The notes below the pieces were generated by a model. That model was not told the origin of the DNA. It did not search any database and was given only the letters and a program-made list of their open reading frames with translations. From the NCBI GenBank assembly GCA_964496495.1, contig CAZBZU010000014.1, positions 3,577 through 67,576 of the forward strand: 64,000 bases of DNA, given 5' to 3'. This stretch comes from JASBRS01 sp964496495. Its GTDB lineage: Bacteria; Deinococcota; Deinococci; Deinococcales; Trueperaceae. Of the stretch, positions 10,561 through 19,954 are shown in pieces. Both the position numbers and the translations under genes were made by a program. Position 1 is the first letter of the stretch; each line of letters opens with the position of its first letter.

Positions 10561-11819
10561 ATGGACGCGCGCGCACGGGAGCTGGAGACGAGCGCGGCGC
10601 TGCGCCGCGAGATCGCGGGGCAGGCGGGAGCGCTGGAGGCCACGCTGCGTGACGGCGCGCTGGCCTGGCAGATGGATGCCCTGGCGGCCGACGTGCGCGC
10701 CTCCGGCGAGCTGCTGATCGTGGGCATGGGGGCGTCGCATCACGCCGGGCAGATCGCCGCCACGGTGCTGCGTTCCGCGGGGCTGCGGGTGTGGGCGCTG
10801 GCCGCGTCCGAGCAGCTGCACTACGGAGCCGCGCTGCCGGTCCGTCCGCTGCTGCTGGTGAGCCGGTCGGGCGCCTCGATCGAGGTCGCGCGGCTGCTGC
10901 AGCGCGGCGCGACCGGGCTCTACGGCCTCACGCTCGACCCCGAGAGCCCGCTGGGACGGGCCGGCGCCGGCATCATCCCGGGCGGGCCGGAGCGCGCCCT
11001 CCCGGCCACCCGCTCCTTCACCTCCACCCTGGCGGCGCTCCTCTTGCTGGCCGGCAAGCTCGGCGTGGCGGTCGATGCGCGCGAGCTGCCGCCCTCGCTC
11101 GAGCCCGCCCTGGCGCCGCTGCCGCGGCTTCAGCAGGCCGCCTCCTTGCTGCGCGGGGTCGACGCCATCGCCGTGACCGGCCGCGGCCCGCTGGCGGGGT
11201 TGGCGGGCTACGCGGCGGTGCTGCTGAGCGAGCTGACCCGGGCGCCCTGCCTGGCGCTGGAGGCGGGGCAGTTCCGGCACGGCCCGTTCGAGGCGGCGGG
11301 GAGCCGTCTGGGGGTGGTCGCGCTGACGGCGGCCGGCGGCACGGGCGAGCTGGTGCGCCGCCTGGCGGGCGAGCTGGCCGGCGCGGGCAGCCCGGCCGTC
11401 CTCATCGATGCCGCCGATGCCGCCGATGCTGCCGATGCTGCCGATGCCGCCGCGGACGCTGCCGTGGCTGCCGCGCCCTCCGGCGNNNNNNNNNNNNNNN
11501 NNNNNNNNNNNNNNNNNNNNNNNNNNNNNNNNNNNNNNNNNNNNNNNNNNNNNNNNNNNNNNNNNNNNNNNNNNNNNNNNNNNNNGCCGCGCCCTCCGGC
11601 GACGCCGCGCCCACCGGACCCGCCGCGCCGTCGGCCGACGGCGCGGAGCCGCCAGGTGCCGGCGCCGCCTTGCGGGTCGGCCTGCCCCGAGCGGACGAGG
11701 TCGTCGCGGCGCTGCCCCTCGCGGTGGTCGTGCAGCGGTTGGCGCTGGCGTTGGCGGAGGCGCGGGGCATCCCACCCGGGGTGCCGCTGCACTCCTCGAA
11801 GGTGCCGCGCGTGGAGTGA
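10561..11819 (+). CDS. SIS-domain sugar isomerase-like protein (interrupted by assembly gap)
   Basis: A double-SIS protein like the isomerase half of GlmS or AgaS, acting on phosphosugars. The first SIS domain begins at about residue 52 (LLIVGMGASHHAGQIA) with LLVSRSGASIEVARLL, the second at about 200 (DAIAVTGRGPLAGLAGYAAVLLSEL). ALEAGQFRHGPFE is the typical sugar-binding loop. The reading frame enters a 100-N gap after a run of five GATGCCGCC-type repeats and an Ala-rich stretch, and resumes in another frame ending LALALAEARGIPPGVPLHSSKVPRVE, a normal SIS C-terminus. Merging the identical 16 bases on the two gap edges restores one frame, so I treat it as one intact gene. GAAGGGAAGGA precedes the ATG. 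Confidence 0.85.
11407..11451 (+). repeat. 9-bp in-frame tandem repeat (five copies)
   Basis: Five copies of GATGCCGCC with minor CT variation encode five Asp-Ala-Ala triplets within the SIS gene, just before the assembly gap. The unit is a multiple of three, so copy-number change would keep the frame. Confidence 0.9.
11486..11585. other. Assembly gap of 100 N with 16-bp duplicated edges
   Basis: The 16 bases before the gap (11470-11485, GCCGCGCCCTCCGGCG) are identical to the 16 bases after it (11586-11601). If the ends are merged the SIS gene reads through without a frameshift. The 100 N are therefore probably a placeholder. Confidence 0.9.
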
Positions 11820-11835
11820 GACGGTGGCGGCCGGC

Positions 11836-12618
11836 TCAGGCGCCGGATCGGCGGCGCGGCGGCAGCAGCTGCGCCTTCAGCTCGTCGGGCAGGTGCTTCG
11901 TCGCCTCGCGCAGGGTGAGCCCGGAGGCGCGCGTCTTGCGGGGCTCGAGCCACGCCGCCAGGCTCTCCGGGCGGCGCTTGCCGTAGTCCCTCAGACACCA
12001 GCCGATGGCCTTCCGGATGAAGAACTCCTTCTCCTCCAGTAGCGGGTCGGCCAGCGCGGTGAAGCGTGCGAAGGCGTCGTCGTCGCCGCGCTTGAGCCGC
12101 CGCAGGAGGGTGAGCAGCGCGGTCCGGCGGATCCAGAAGTCGTCGTCGCGGATCCAGCGGTCGCGGATGGCGTCGGCGGCCTGGGGATGGCGTTCCAGCA
12201 GCGGTCCCACCACGTCGACGGCCAGCCCGTCGATGAGCGCCCAGGTGTGCGAGCGGCGCAGCAGCGGCTCGAGCCAATCCAGATCCTCGAGGTCGAGGTC
12301 GCCGGCGCGAGCGGTGAGCAGCTCGGTCGCCGCGAAGCGCAGCTCGAAGACGCCGCGTGCCCACAGCGCCTCGGTCAGCGCCTGCAGCTCACCGGAGGTG
12401 AACTCGGCGCCGACGCGCTCCCGCCGCTCCTGCAGGAAGGCCAGCACCACCCGCCGGTTGGCCGGCACGGTGACCCCGTAGTGCGCGAGCTCGCTCTTGA
12501 GGTAGCGCTTCTCCTGCTCCGCCCTCTCGGGGGTGCCCTCGGCGCGCAGCGCCGCATCGAGGCGGGCGACGTCGTCAGCGACCGCCGCGCCTGCTGCCGC
12601 GGGGGTGTGCGTGGCCAT
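11836..12618 (-). CDS. DNA alkylation repair protein (AlkD-like)
   Basis: A 260-residue all-helical HEAT-like protein of the DNA alkylation repair family. AlkD and AlkC glycosylases excise N3- and N7-alkyl purines without base flipping. Family blocks are QEKRYLKSELAHYGV (about 40-54), FAATELL, LIDGLAVDVVGPLLERHP, WIRDDDFWIRRTALL (about 154-168) and EKEFFIRKAIGWCLRDYGKRRPE near the C-terminus. It converges on the SIS gene, leaving 16 bases between the stops. A TAGAGT hexamer ends 5 bases before the ATG, so a leaderless transcript is likely. Ada lies 7 kb away, so two alkylation repair routes share this neighbourhood. Confidence 0.9.
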   Translation of the reverse strand: MATHTPAAAGAAVADDVARLDAALRAEGTPERAEQEKRYLKSELAHYGVTVPANRRVVLAFLQERRERVGAEFTSGELQALTEALWARGVFELRFAATELLTARAGDLDLEDLDWLEPLLRRSHTWALIDGLAVDVVGPLLERHPQAADAIRDRWIRDDDFWIRRTALLTLLRRLKRGDDDAFARFTALADPLLEEKEFFIRKAIGWCLRDYGKRRPESLAAWLEPRKTRASGLTLREATKHLPDELKAQLLPPRRRSGA

Positions 12619-12623
12619 GGATC

Positions 12624-12629
12624 ACTCTA
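12624..12629 (-). promoter_or_regulatory. -10 box TAGAGT for a probable leaderless mRNA
   Basis: On the minus strand TAGAGT is followed by GATCC and then the ATG of the alkD-like gene. A 5-nt spacing leaves no room for a ribosome binding site. Confidence 0.55.
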
Positions 12630-12668
12630 GGCCGTGGCACCGGTGCCGGATGTCCCGGCCCCGCGGGC

Positions 12669-12724
12669 GACGGGGCCGGGACGACGGGGCCGGGACGACG
12701 GGGCCGGGACGACGGGGTCGGGGC
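12669..12724. repeat. 14-bp intergenic tandem repeat (four copies)
   Basis: The unit GACGGGGCCGGGAC occurs three times exactly and once with changes, in the gap between the alkD-like gene and the following hypothetical gene. Nothing else is evident in this 124-base spacer apart from the alkD promoter hexamer. Confidence 0.9.
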
Positions 12725-12742
12725 GGCGGCGGGCGGGGCGAG

Positions 12743-13216
12743 CTAGGGGACCTGCGGCCGCCCGCCGAGGTCCGGCGACCCGTAGAGCCGCTCGCGGGCG
12801 CGCGTCAATGCCGCGCGCGAGAGGCTCTCCCAGTCATCGCCCTGGTGCCGCAGGCGGGCGAGCTCGAGGTCGATGCTGGCCTCGGTCTCCCGGGCGCGAC
12901 GGAGGTAGTGGCGGCTGTAGTCGAAGTGCTGTCCGGCGCGGACGGCGTCGCCGTACGACAGCGCGTCCTCTCCGACGCGCGTCTCGACCAGGGCGCAGTC
13001 GCGCAGGGTCGAGGCCTTGGTGTAGAGACCGACGAGGTGATCGTAGGCGCGCGCGGGCGGGCGGCCGACGCCCCCGCCGGTCGACGTTGCGCGCTGCGGC
13101 CGAGAGGCGCTCGCGCGGCGCACCGGCGAGGTGGGTAGCAGGCGCTGCAGCCAGGCCCATGGTCGGCCGCGGCGGCGGGCGCTCCGATCGATAGGGAAGG
13201 TTTCGAGATGCTTCAT
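12743..13216 (-). CDS. Hypothetical protein, 157 residues
   Basis: I do not recognise a family. The first 55 residues are basic and Ser/Arg/Pro-rich (RSARRRGRPWAWLQRLLP), probably disordered. The C-terminal half is helical and charged (YDHLVGLYTKASTLRDCALVETRVGEDALSYGDAVRAGQHFDYSRHYLRRARETEASIDLELARL), like a small TPR or DUF4167-type helical pair, but that is only a resemblance. GGAGCTGCAC precedes the ATG as a ribosome binding site, supporting it as a real gene. It is divergent from the nuclease/helicase operon with about 280 bases between them; that spacer shows no further gene. Confidence 0.6.
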   Translation of the reverse strand: MKHLETFPIDRSARRRGRPWAWLQRLLPTSPVRRASASRPQRATSTGGGVGRPPARAYDHLVGLYTKASTLRDCALVETRVGEDALSYGDAVRAGQHFDYSRHYLRRARETEASIDLELARLRHQGDDWESLSRAALTRARERLYGSPDLGGRPQVP

Positions 13217-13498
13217 GTGCAGCTCCGGGTCGAGGGGTCGGCCGGCGGGCTGCCGGCCGCGCTGCCCGCTCCAGCCGGCGGCGGGATCCTGGGCATCGAG
13301 GTCGAGGACCGAGCTGTCGCTGGGCCCGCGAGCCTTGTCGGAGGATAGGCAGCCGCTGCATGAGCAACAAGCAAGGCTGGGCCAGGGGCCCTTAACGCGA
13401 CCGGGCGGCGGCTCTCATGAGGCAGGCGGGCGGGCTCGACGCCGCGGTACCGTAGCGGAGTCGCCGCCGTACGCCTGGCGGCGGCGAGGAGGAGCCGC

Positions 13499-16400
13499 GT
13501 GAGCCACGACGACGCCGGTACGCCGGGTGCCGGTACGCCGGGTGTCGGTACGCCGGGTGTCGGTACGCCGGGTGTCGGTACGCCGGGTGAGGGCACGCCG
13601 CCCGGGGCGCCCGAGGTGCTGCTGGTGCCGCCGGGAAGCGTCGTGCCGGCGTTGGGCGGCGCCCTGGCGATCACCCCCAACGCGCGCGCCGCCCACGCGG
13701 CCGGCGCCTCCGCGCTCTCGCTCGATGGCCTCGCCCGCAGGCTGCTGCGCCCGCAAGGGCTCCAGCTCGCGCCCGTCCTGGCGCGGTGGCGGGCGCTTCG
13801 CTGGGCGGTCGCGCAGGTCCTGCAGGTCGACGACGTGGATGGCACCGCGCGCGCCATGGCCGCGACCGTGCGCGAGGTGCTGCGCGCCGGGCTGCCGGCA
13901 GCGGCCGGGCCCATCGACGACGGCGCCTCCCCCAGGCTGGCCGGGGTGCTGGGCGTGGTGCGCGCCTACCGCGGCCGTCTGAGCGACGCCGGCCTGGTGG
14001 ACCCGGCGGAGGCGTCGTGGCGGGCGATCGCGTGGGAGCGTCGCGGTGATCCGGGTGGCGGTGATTCGGGTGGCGGCGGTGCTGCTGGCGGCACGAATGG
14101 CGGCGCCGGTGGAGATGTCGCTGGAGATGGCGGCGGGAACCGCGGGCCTGGCCCGTTGCGGCTTCACGTGGCGGGCTACCCCCGGATCGGCGAGGCGGAG
14201 GTGGCGTTGCTGGCGGCGGTGGCGGGGCCTGGCAGCCGGCTGGTGCTGCCTGCCGGGCCCGACGCCGTGTTCGAGGACAACCGTGCCGTGGCCGCCGCGC
14301 TCGCGGAGCGCGGCTGGCGGGTGCGCGAGGTGCCGGCGGACGGCCGGACGCCGCCGCCCGCCGCCGTCGGCCCCACCCCGGGCGAGCGCTCCGGGCCGCC
14401 GGACCATGCCATCCCGCTCGCGGAGTGCGGTGGCGCCACCGACCGCCGGGCGCTGCGCTTCGGCTCCCGCGACGCCGAGGTGCGCTACGTGCTCGGCGAG
14501 GTCAAGCAGCTGCTGCTGGCCGGCGTGCCGCCGGGCGACATCGCGCTGGTCGCGCGCAACGAGGTGGACTACGGGCCGCTGGTACGGGACCTCGGCTGGG
14601 AGCTCGAGCTGCCGGTGAGCGTGGCCTACGCCACGCCGCTGCGTGACACGCGTGTCGGCGCCTGGACCGCGCAGCTGCTGGAGGCAGTGCGCGAGGAGCT
14701 GCCCTTCGAGGCCACCGCGCGGCTGCTGCAGCACCCGCTCGCCGGGGGGCTGGCGCCGGCCGTGTGGGATGAGGCGCGTCGCAACCACACGCACGGCGCC
14801 GAGGCGTGGGAAGGGCTCGAGCCCCGCACGCAGGCCTTGCGCTGGCCGCCGACCGCCACCCGCGGCGAGCTGCTGGCTGCGCTCCGCGGCGCCTGGACCG
14901 CCTTCGGCCTGCGCTTGCCGGAGGCCGGTGAGGCCGCTGCGGGCGGCCCGCTGCCCGCGCCGCCGACCCCGGCCCTCGCCGGCGGCGACGCGATCGCCTT
15001 CCAACGCCTGGCGGTGGCCGCCGAGCCGCTCGGGCGTCCCGCGGACGAGCCGCTCGGCCGGGCCGCGTTCATCCGCGAGCTCGAGGCGTTGCTGACGCTG
15101 CTCGCCGTCCGGGGAGAGCGCAACCAGCAGGGCGTGACCCTGCACACCCCGCTGGCGAGCTACGGCGCGCGCTTCCGCCACGTGTACGTGCTTGGCGCCG
15201 CCGAGGGCGTGCTGCCCAGGCCGGTGCGCGACGACCCGGTGCTCGACTTCGTCGAGCGGCGGGACGCTACGGCGGCGGGGCTACCGCTGGAAGGGGCGGC
15301 GCAGGCCGCACGCCGCGAGGCGTTGTCCTTCCGAGCCGTGCTGTGGACGCTCGCCGCGGAAGGCCAGCACGCCAGCCTCACGCTGAGCTACCCCGAGGAT
15401 AGTGGCGACGCCAGCCCCTACATCGCGGCGCTTGGGCTCGTGCCGCGCACGCCCGGGCCCCAGCCGGCCGCCAGCGACGAGGACTGGCGCCGCCGGCGCA
15501 TGCTGCTGCCGGCCGCTGCGGACGGCGCTGCGGACGGCGCTGCGGACGGCGCNNNNNNNNNNNNNNNNNNNNNNNNNNNNNNNNNNNNNNNNNNNNNNNN
15601 NNNNNNNNNNNNNNNNNNNNNNNNNNNNNNNNNNNNNNNNNNNNNNNNNNNNCGGCGCCGCCGACGCGGTCCTGGCCCACGCCCGCCATGCCTGGCGGGT
15701 GGAGCGGCGGCGCGAGGAGGCGAGCGCGCCGGACGCGTTCGACGGCGTGGTGGGCGAGCGCTTCCCGGAGGAGGCGCACGTGTTCAGCGCCACCCAGCTC
15801 CTCGACCTGGGGCAGTGCCCGTTCCGCTGGCTCGCCCGCGGCCCGCTCGGCCTGAGGGAGCCTGAGGAGGCCGACGAGGACGTCACCCCGCTGTTGCGCG
15901 GCAGGCTCTACCACAAGGCGCTGGAGCTGGCGCTGCGCGCGGGGCTCGAGGCGGCCGGCCCCGCAGCCGGCGCGGCCGCCGTGCGTGAGCGGGCCGCCGC
16001 CGCCCTCGACGCCGCCTTCGCGGCGGCCGAGGAGGCCGTGGGCGCGCCGGCGGTGCCCGCCTGGCCGCAGCGGCGGCACCAGCACCGGGAGCAGCTGCGG
16101 CGCGTCATCTTGAGCCCCGGCCTCCTGCCCGATGGGGCGGAGGTGCTGGCCCTGGAACGGCGCTTCCCCGAGCCGGGGTCGCCGCCGCCGAGCTGGCGGG
16201 GCTTCCCCGTCGGCGGGGTGGTGGACCGTGTCGACCGGCGCCGCGGAGGTCTGGTGCTGGTCGACTACAAGACCCGTGCCACCCCTCCTCCGGGCGTGCA
16301 GGACGCCGCGGGGAAGGCCAGGCTCGATCTCCAGCTGCCCCTCTATGCCGAGGCGGCCGCGCCCGCCCTGTTCGGTGGCGAGCAGGTGGCCGGCGCCGAG

Positions 16401-16694
16401 TACTACTCGCTCACCAAGGCCGAGGTGTTGGATGAGGTGCGGGTCGATCCCGGCCTCGCCAAGGAGCTCGACGCCTTCGCCGAGCGAGCCCACGCCATGC
16501 TTTCGACCGGCGCTTATCCGGTCGCCCCGGACGTCGACCTGACCGCCTGCCGGACCTGCGACTTCGACCTGCTGTGCCGCAAGGGGCCGCGCACGGAGCG
16601 CATGCGGAGCGCCGGCTCCCTCACCGCCCCGAGTGGCGCGGCCGGGAGCGATGAAGGGCCGAGCGGAGGCGCGCCCGAGGAGCGCGAGCGGTGA
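13499..16694 (+). CDS. AddB-like PD-(D/E)XK nuclease with Fe-S cluster (interrupted by assembly gap)
   Basis: This is the nuclease subunit of a RecBCD/AddAB-type complex that processes DNA double-strand ends. The N-terminus carries five 15-bp repeats (GTPGV) and, near residue 185, a Gly-rich insert. A degenerate helicase-like body has no Walker A motif. After the gap come the nuclease elements GVVDRVDRRRGGLVLVDYKT (Asp and DYK catalytic residues). One upstream Cys (LGQCPFRW) and three at the end (ACRTCDFDLLC) match the 4Fe-4S staple of AddB nucleases. Pre- and post-gap parts are in different frames, but merging the 6 duplicated bases restores one. The GTG start follows GAGGAGG. Its stop overlaps the helicase start by GTGA. 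Confidence 0.85.
13517..13591 (+). repeat. 15-bp in-frame tandem repeat in the nuclease N-terminus (five copies)
   Basis: Five copies of GGTACGCCGGGTGTC, with variants at the last bases, encode Gly-Thr-Pro-Gly-Val/Ala/Glu repeats directly after the start of the addB-like gene. A sixth degenerate copy follows. Confidence 0.92.
15515..15550 (+). repeat. 12-bp in-frame tandem repeat at a gap edge (three copies)
   Basis: Three exact copies of GCTGCGGACGGC encode Ala-Ala-Asp-Gly repeats. The sequence then runs into the 100-N gap and resumes with a related GCCGCCGAC. The true copy number is unknown. Confidence 0.9.
15553..15652. other. Assembly gap of 100 N within the addB-like gene
   Basis: CGGCGC stands immediately before (15547-15552) and after (15653-15658) the gap. 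Merging them gives one continuous frame encoding further Ala-Ala-Asp repeats and then the nuclease domain. Confidence 0.85.
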
Positions 16695-19645
16695 GTCCCG
16701 CCGGCGACGGCCTGCTCCCCGAGCAGCGGCGGGCGGCCACCCATCCCGGCAGCGTGGCGGTGGTGGCCGGCGCCGGAACGGGCAAGACCCACATGCTGGC
16801 GCACCGCTTCCTCTACCACCTGGAGAGCGGCCTGGACCCGCTGCAGGTGGTGGCCGTGACCTTCACCGAGCGCGCCGCAGCCGAGCTGCGGGCGCGCATC
16901 CGCGCGCTGGTCGCCGGGTCGACGTCCGCCCGCCCGGGGGCGGCGGCGCTCGAGGCGGCGCAGATCAGCACGCTGCATGCGCTGGCGGCGCGCATCTGCC
17001 GCGACCACCCGGGTGCGGCCGGGGTGCCGGCCGACTTCAGCGTGCTCGACGACCTCGAGGGCCAGCTGTGGCTGGCCGAGCGGCTCGACGACGCCCTCGC
17101 CGCGCTTCCCTCCGAGGTGTTCGAAGCGCTCGCCTACCCCGACGTGCGGGCGGCCCTGCAGGCGCTGCTGGCCGCTCCCGCGGATGCCCGCGCGGCCTTC
17201 GAGCGCGGTCCCGAGAGCTGGGGCGAGACGCTGGCGGCCGCCCGACGCGAGGCGCTGCGCGCGCTCACGAGCGCAGCGGGCTGGACGGATGCGCAGCGGC
17301 TGGTGCGGAGCTCCCGCGGGGCCGATGACGACAAGATCGAGCTGGCGCGCGGCCAGGCGGCCGACGGCCTGGCACGGCTCGAGCGCGGTGAGGTGGAGGC
17401 CGGGCTCGCGGCGCTGCAGGGCGTGCCCTTGCGGGGCGGCCGGCAGGCGGCCTGGCCCGGCGGCGAGCTGGACGCCGTCAAGGACGCCCTGCGCCTTCTG
17501 CGGGGCGCCACCCGCGAGGCGCTCGCGGAGGGCCTGGTCACCCTCGCCAGCGGAGTGGCCGACGAGCGGCTGGCCGAGCTTCTGCCCCACCTGCAGAGCG
17601 CCTTCCAGGCCGTGCAGCAGGCGTTGGCGGCGGAGAAGCGGCGCCGGCGCGTGCTCGACTTCGCCGATCTCGAGGTCCACGCCCTGCGCGCGCTCGAGGA
17701 CGCTCCGGTGCGCGCCCACTACGCCTCGCGCTGGAAGGCCGTGCTGGTCGACGAGTTCCAGGACACCAATCCGGTGCAGGAGCAGCTCCTCGAGCGAATG
17801 TGCGGCGGCATGACGGTGACGGTGGTCGGCGACGAGAAGCAGAGCATCTACGGCTTCCGTGGCGCCGACGTGGCGGTGTTCCGGCGCTGGCGCGCGCGCA
17901 TCCGCTCGGCGCCGGGCGGGGCCGAGGTGGCGCTCGACCGTAGCTTCCGCGCCCACGGCGCGTTGACGGCCACCCTCAACCACACCTTCGAGAGCGTGCT
18001 GGGGGAGCTCCATCAGCCGCTGGCGGCCACCCGCGCCGAGGCCCCGCACCCCGGGCCCCACGTCAGCCTCAGGCTGCTGCGCGGCGGCGGCAGCAAGGCG
18101 CAGCGTCAGGTGAGCGAGGCGCGCATCATCGGCCGCACCCTCAAGGCCTTGCTCGATGCCGGCACGCCGGTGTGGGATGACGCCCGCGGGCAGACTCGGC
18201 CGCTGCGCCCGGACGACATCGCGGTCCTCACCCGAACCTGGCAACCGCTCGCCGTCTACGGCGAGATCCTGCCGGCGCTGGGCGTCCCGGCCGTGCACAG
18301 CGGTGGGGGCAACCTGTTGGACACCCGGGAGGCCAAGGACGCGCTGGCGGTGTTGCGCTTCCTGGCCGACCCCGGTGACGACCTCGCGCTGGCGGCGCTG
18401 CTCCGCGGTCCCTTCATGGCGGTCGACGACGGCACGCTCTACCGCTTCGCGCGGGCGCTCCCGCAGGCGGACGATGCGGCGCGGCGCTCCGGACGGCGGA
18501 AGCTGCCGTGGTGGCAGGCGTTGGACGGCTCCGACGCTCCCGAGCCGCCGCTCGCCGCCGCCCGCGACGCGCTCCGCGAGTTGCTGCGCACGCCCGACTG
18601 GGACGCCGTCCGGCGGCTGCAGCTGGCCGACAGCCTCACCGGCTACACCGCGGTCCTGGCGGCCATGCCGGGCGCGCCGCGGCGTCTCGCCGACTGGAGC
18701 GGCTTCCTGGAGCTGGTCCGCTCACTCGCGAGCGGCCTGGGCGATGCCTTCAGCGTCACCCGTCGGCTTCGGCGGCTGCTGCGCGCCGGGGTCGAGGTGC
18801 CGCGGCCGACGCTGCAGGCGGAGGGCGCGGTGACGCTCCTGACGATCCACCGCAGCAAGGGCCTGGAGTGGCCGCTGGTGGTGGTGGCCGACCTGGAGCG
18901 CGGCAGCCGCCGGGACGCCCCCGCGATGCTCTTCGACCGCCGGCTGGGGGTCGCGATGCGCCCGCTGGACGCAGGCGGCGAGCCGCTGGAGCCGGCGCTC
19001 TACACGCTGTTGAGAGCCCGGCAGCGCCGGCGCGAGGAGGCGGAGGCGCGTCGCCTGCTCTACGTCGCCCTCACCCGCGCCAGGGACCGGCTGCTGCTGA
19101 CCGCCGCCGCCGAGCGGCGCGGCGCCGTGGACGTGCTGAGGCCCGCTCTGGACGGAGCCGGGATCGCCGCCGAGATCGCGGACCATGACCCGGCGGATGC
19201 CGCCTACCCGGCCCCGCCGGCGCCGGAGGCGGGCGGCACGGAGGCCGCGCCGCTGCGCTGGGGGGCTGACGAGCGGGAGCGCCTCGGGGGCGCCCTGACG
19301 CCCAAGCGTCCCGCGACCGAGCCGGCGTCGGGCCCCGGCCGCGCCGCCGCCTGGCCGGCCGCGCTGGCGCTGCTGGCCGCGGTCGACGACAGCTGGCTGG
19401 CGACCGGCGAGGCGTTGCGAGCGGCCGGCCTGCCCGCGCCGGACCTCGAGCTGGTAGGAGCGGAGCTCTCCACCCCGGATGGCTCGGGGGGGTACAGCAT
19501 GGCGCTCGGCTGGCGCAGGGCCGACCGGCTGGTGGCGCTGGCGGACGCCGCCACGCCCCACGGCGCCTTCGGGGCGACCGTGGTACGCGCCGACCCCGAC
19601 GCGCCGCAGGCGGCGGTGGCGGCACTGCTGACGGCCCTCCGCTGA
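16691..19645 (+). CDS. AddA-like UvrD-family helicase without a nuclease domain
   Basis: A 984-residue superfamily 1A DNA helicase. Walker A is GAGTGKT (residues 27-33), motif Ia TFTERAAAELRARI (58-70), motif II DEFQD (354-358), motif III VVGDEKQSIYGFRGAD, motif V TIHRSKGLEW and motif VI ALTRARDRLLL. AddA and RecB usually carry a C-terminal RecB nuclease of about 200 residues. Here the C-terminus after motif VI is Pro/Ala-rich and lacks a D...DYK motif, so only the AddB-like partner supplies nuclease. The GTG start overlaps that gene's stop by GTGA. The last codons CTG ACG GCC CTC CGC TGA form the first unit of a 14-bp tandem repeat that runs on past the stop. Confidence 0.9.
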   Translation: MSPAGDGLLPEQRRAATHPGSVAVVAGAGTGKTHMLAHRFLYHLESGLDPLQVVAVTFTERAAAELRARIRALVAGSTSARPGAAALEAAQISTLHALAARICRDHPGAAGVPADFSVLDDLEGQLWLAERLDDALAALPSEVFEALAYPDVRAALQALLAAPADARAAFERGPESWGETLAAARREALRALTSAAGWTDAQRLVRSSRGADDDKIELARGQAADGLARLERGEVEAGLAALQGVPLRGGRQAAWPGGELDAVKDALRLLRGATREALAEGLVTLASGVADERLAELLPHLQSAFQAVQQALAAEKRRRRVLDFADLEVHALRALEDAPVRAHYASRWKAVLVDEFQDTNPVQEQLLERMCGGMTVTVVGDEKQSIYGFRGADVAVFRRWRARIRSAPGGAEVALDRSFRAHGALTATLNHTFESVLGELHQPLAATRAEAPHPGPHVSLRLLRGGGSKAQRQVSEARIIGRTLKALLDAGTPVWDDARGQTRPLRPDDIAVLTRTWQPLAVYGEILPALGVPAVHSGGGNLLDTREAKDALAVLRFLADPGDDLALAALLRGPFMAVDDGTLYRFARALPQADDAARRSGRRKLPWWQALDGSDAPEPPLAAARDALRELLRTPDWDAVRRLQLADSLTGYTAVLAAMPGAPRRLADWSGFLELVRSLASGLGDAFSVTRRLRRLLRAGVEVPRPTLQAEGAVTLLTIHRSKGLEWPLVVVADLERGSRRDAPAMLFDRRLGVAMRPLDAGGEPLEPALYTLLRARQRRREEAEARRLLYVALTRARDRLLLTAAAERRGAVDVLRPALDGAGIAAEIADHDPADAAYPAPPAPEAGGTEAAPLRWGADERERLGGALTPKRPATEPASGPGRAAAWPAALALLAAVDDSWLATGEALRAAGLPAPDLELVGAELSTPDGSGGYSMALGWRRADRLVALADAATPHGAFGATVVRADPDAPQAAVAALLTALR

Positions 19646-19824
19646 CGGCCCTCCGCTGACGGCCCTCCGCTGACGNNNNNNNNNNNNNNNNNNNNNNNNN
19701 NNNNNNNNNNNNNNNNNNNNNNNNNNNNNNNNNNNNNNNNNNNNNNNNNNNNNNNNNNNNNNNNNNNNNNNNNNNGCTGACGGCCCTCCGCTGACGGCCC
19801 TCCGCTGACGGCCCTCCGCTGACG
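19627..19824. repeat. 14-bp tandem repeat over the helicase stop codon, with assembly gap
   Basis: Three and a half copies of GCTGACGGCCCTCC precede the gap (19627-19675) and three and a half follow it (19776-19824). The two 49-base blocks are identical. The first copy contains the end of the helicase gene including its TGA. Further degenerate copies follow up to about 19858. The remainder of this 309-base spacer before ada holds only the ada promoter hexamer. Confidence 0.93.
19676..19775. other. Assembly gap of 100 N inside the 14-bp repeat
   Basis: The 49 bases on either side of the N run are identical, so the two contig ends probably overlap and the real repeat may be either shorter or longer than shown. 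Confidence 0.9.
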
Positions 19825-19943
19825 ACGCTACGCTGACGGCCCTACGCGAACCGCCCTGCGCTGTCGACCCTGCGCTGTCGGCAGGTGCCCGGGGGCGCCG
19901 GTTCGGTGTCCATTCCGCGGTGGCGGTCGGCCACGGCGACGAG

Positions 19944-19949
19944 TAGAGT
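19944..19949 (+). promoter_or_regulatory. -10 box TAGAGT for a probable leaderless mRNA
   Basis: TAGAGT ends 5 nt before ATG 19955 of ada, with GCCCC between. No ribosome binding site fits, so a leaderless transcript is likely. Confidence 0.55.
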
Positions 19950-19954
19950 GCCCC

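Noticed and set aside
11486..11585. Apparent frameshift in the SIS gene
   Set aside because: The frame change occurs exactly at the 100-N gap; merging the duplicated 16 bases restores the frame, so no mutation or pseudogene is called.
13517..13591. Tandem repeats considered as a CRISPR array
   Set aside because: The units are 15 bp head to tail with no spacers and encode in-frame GTPGV; the other repeat clusters also lack spacers and no cas gene is present.
15553..15652. Apparent split of the addB-like gene into two genes
   Set aside because: The two halves complement each other (helicase-like body, then nuclease domain), and merging the gap edges gives one frame.
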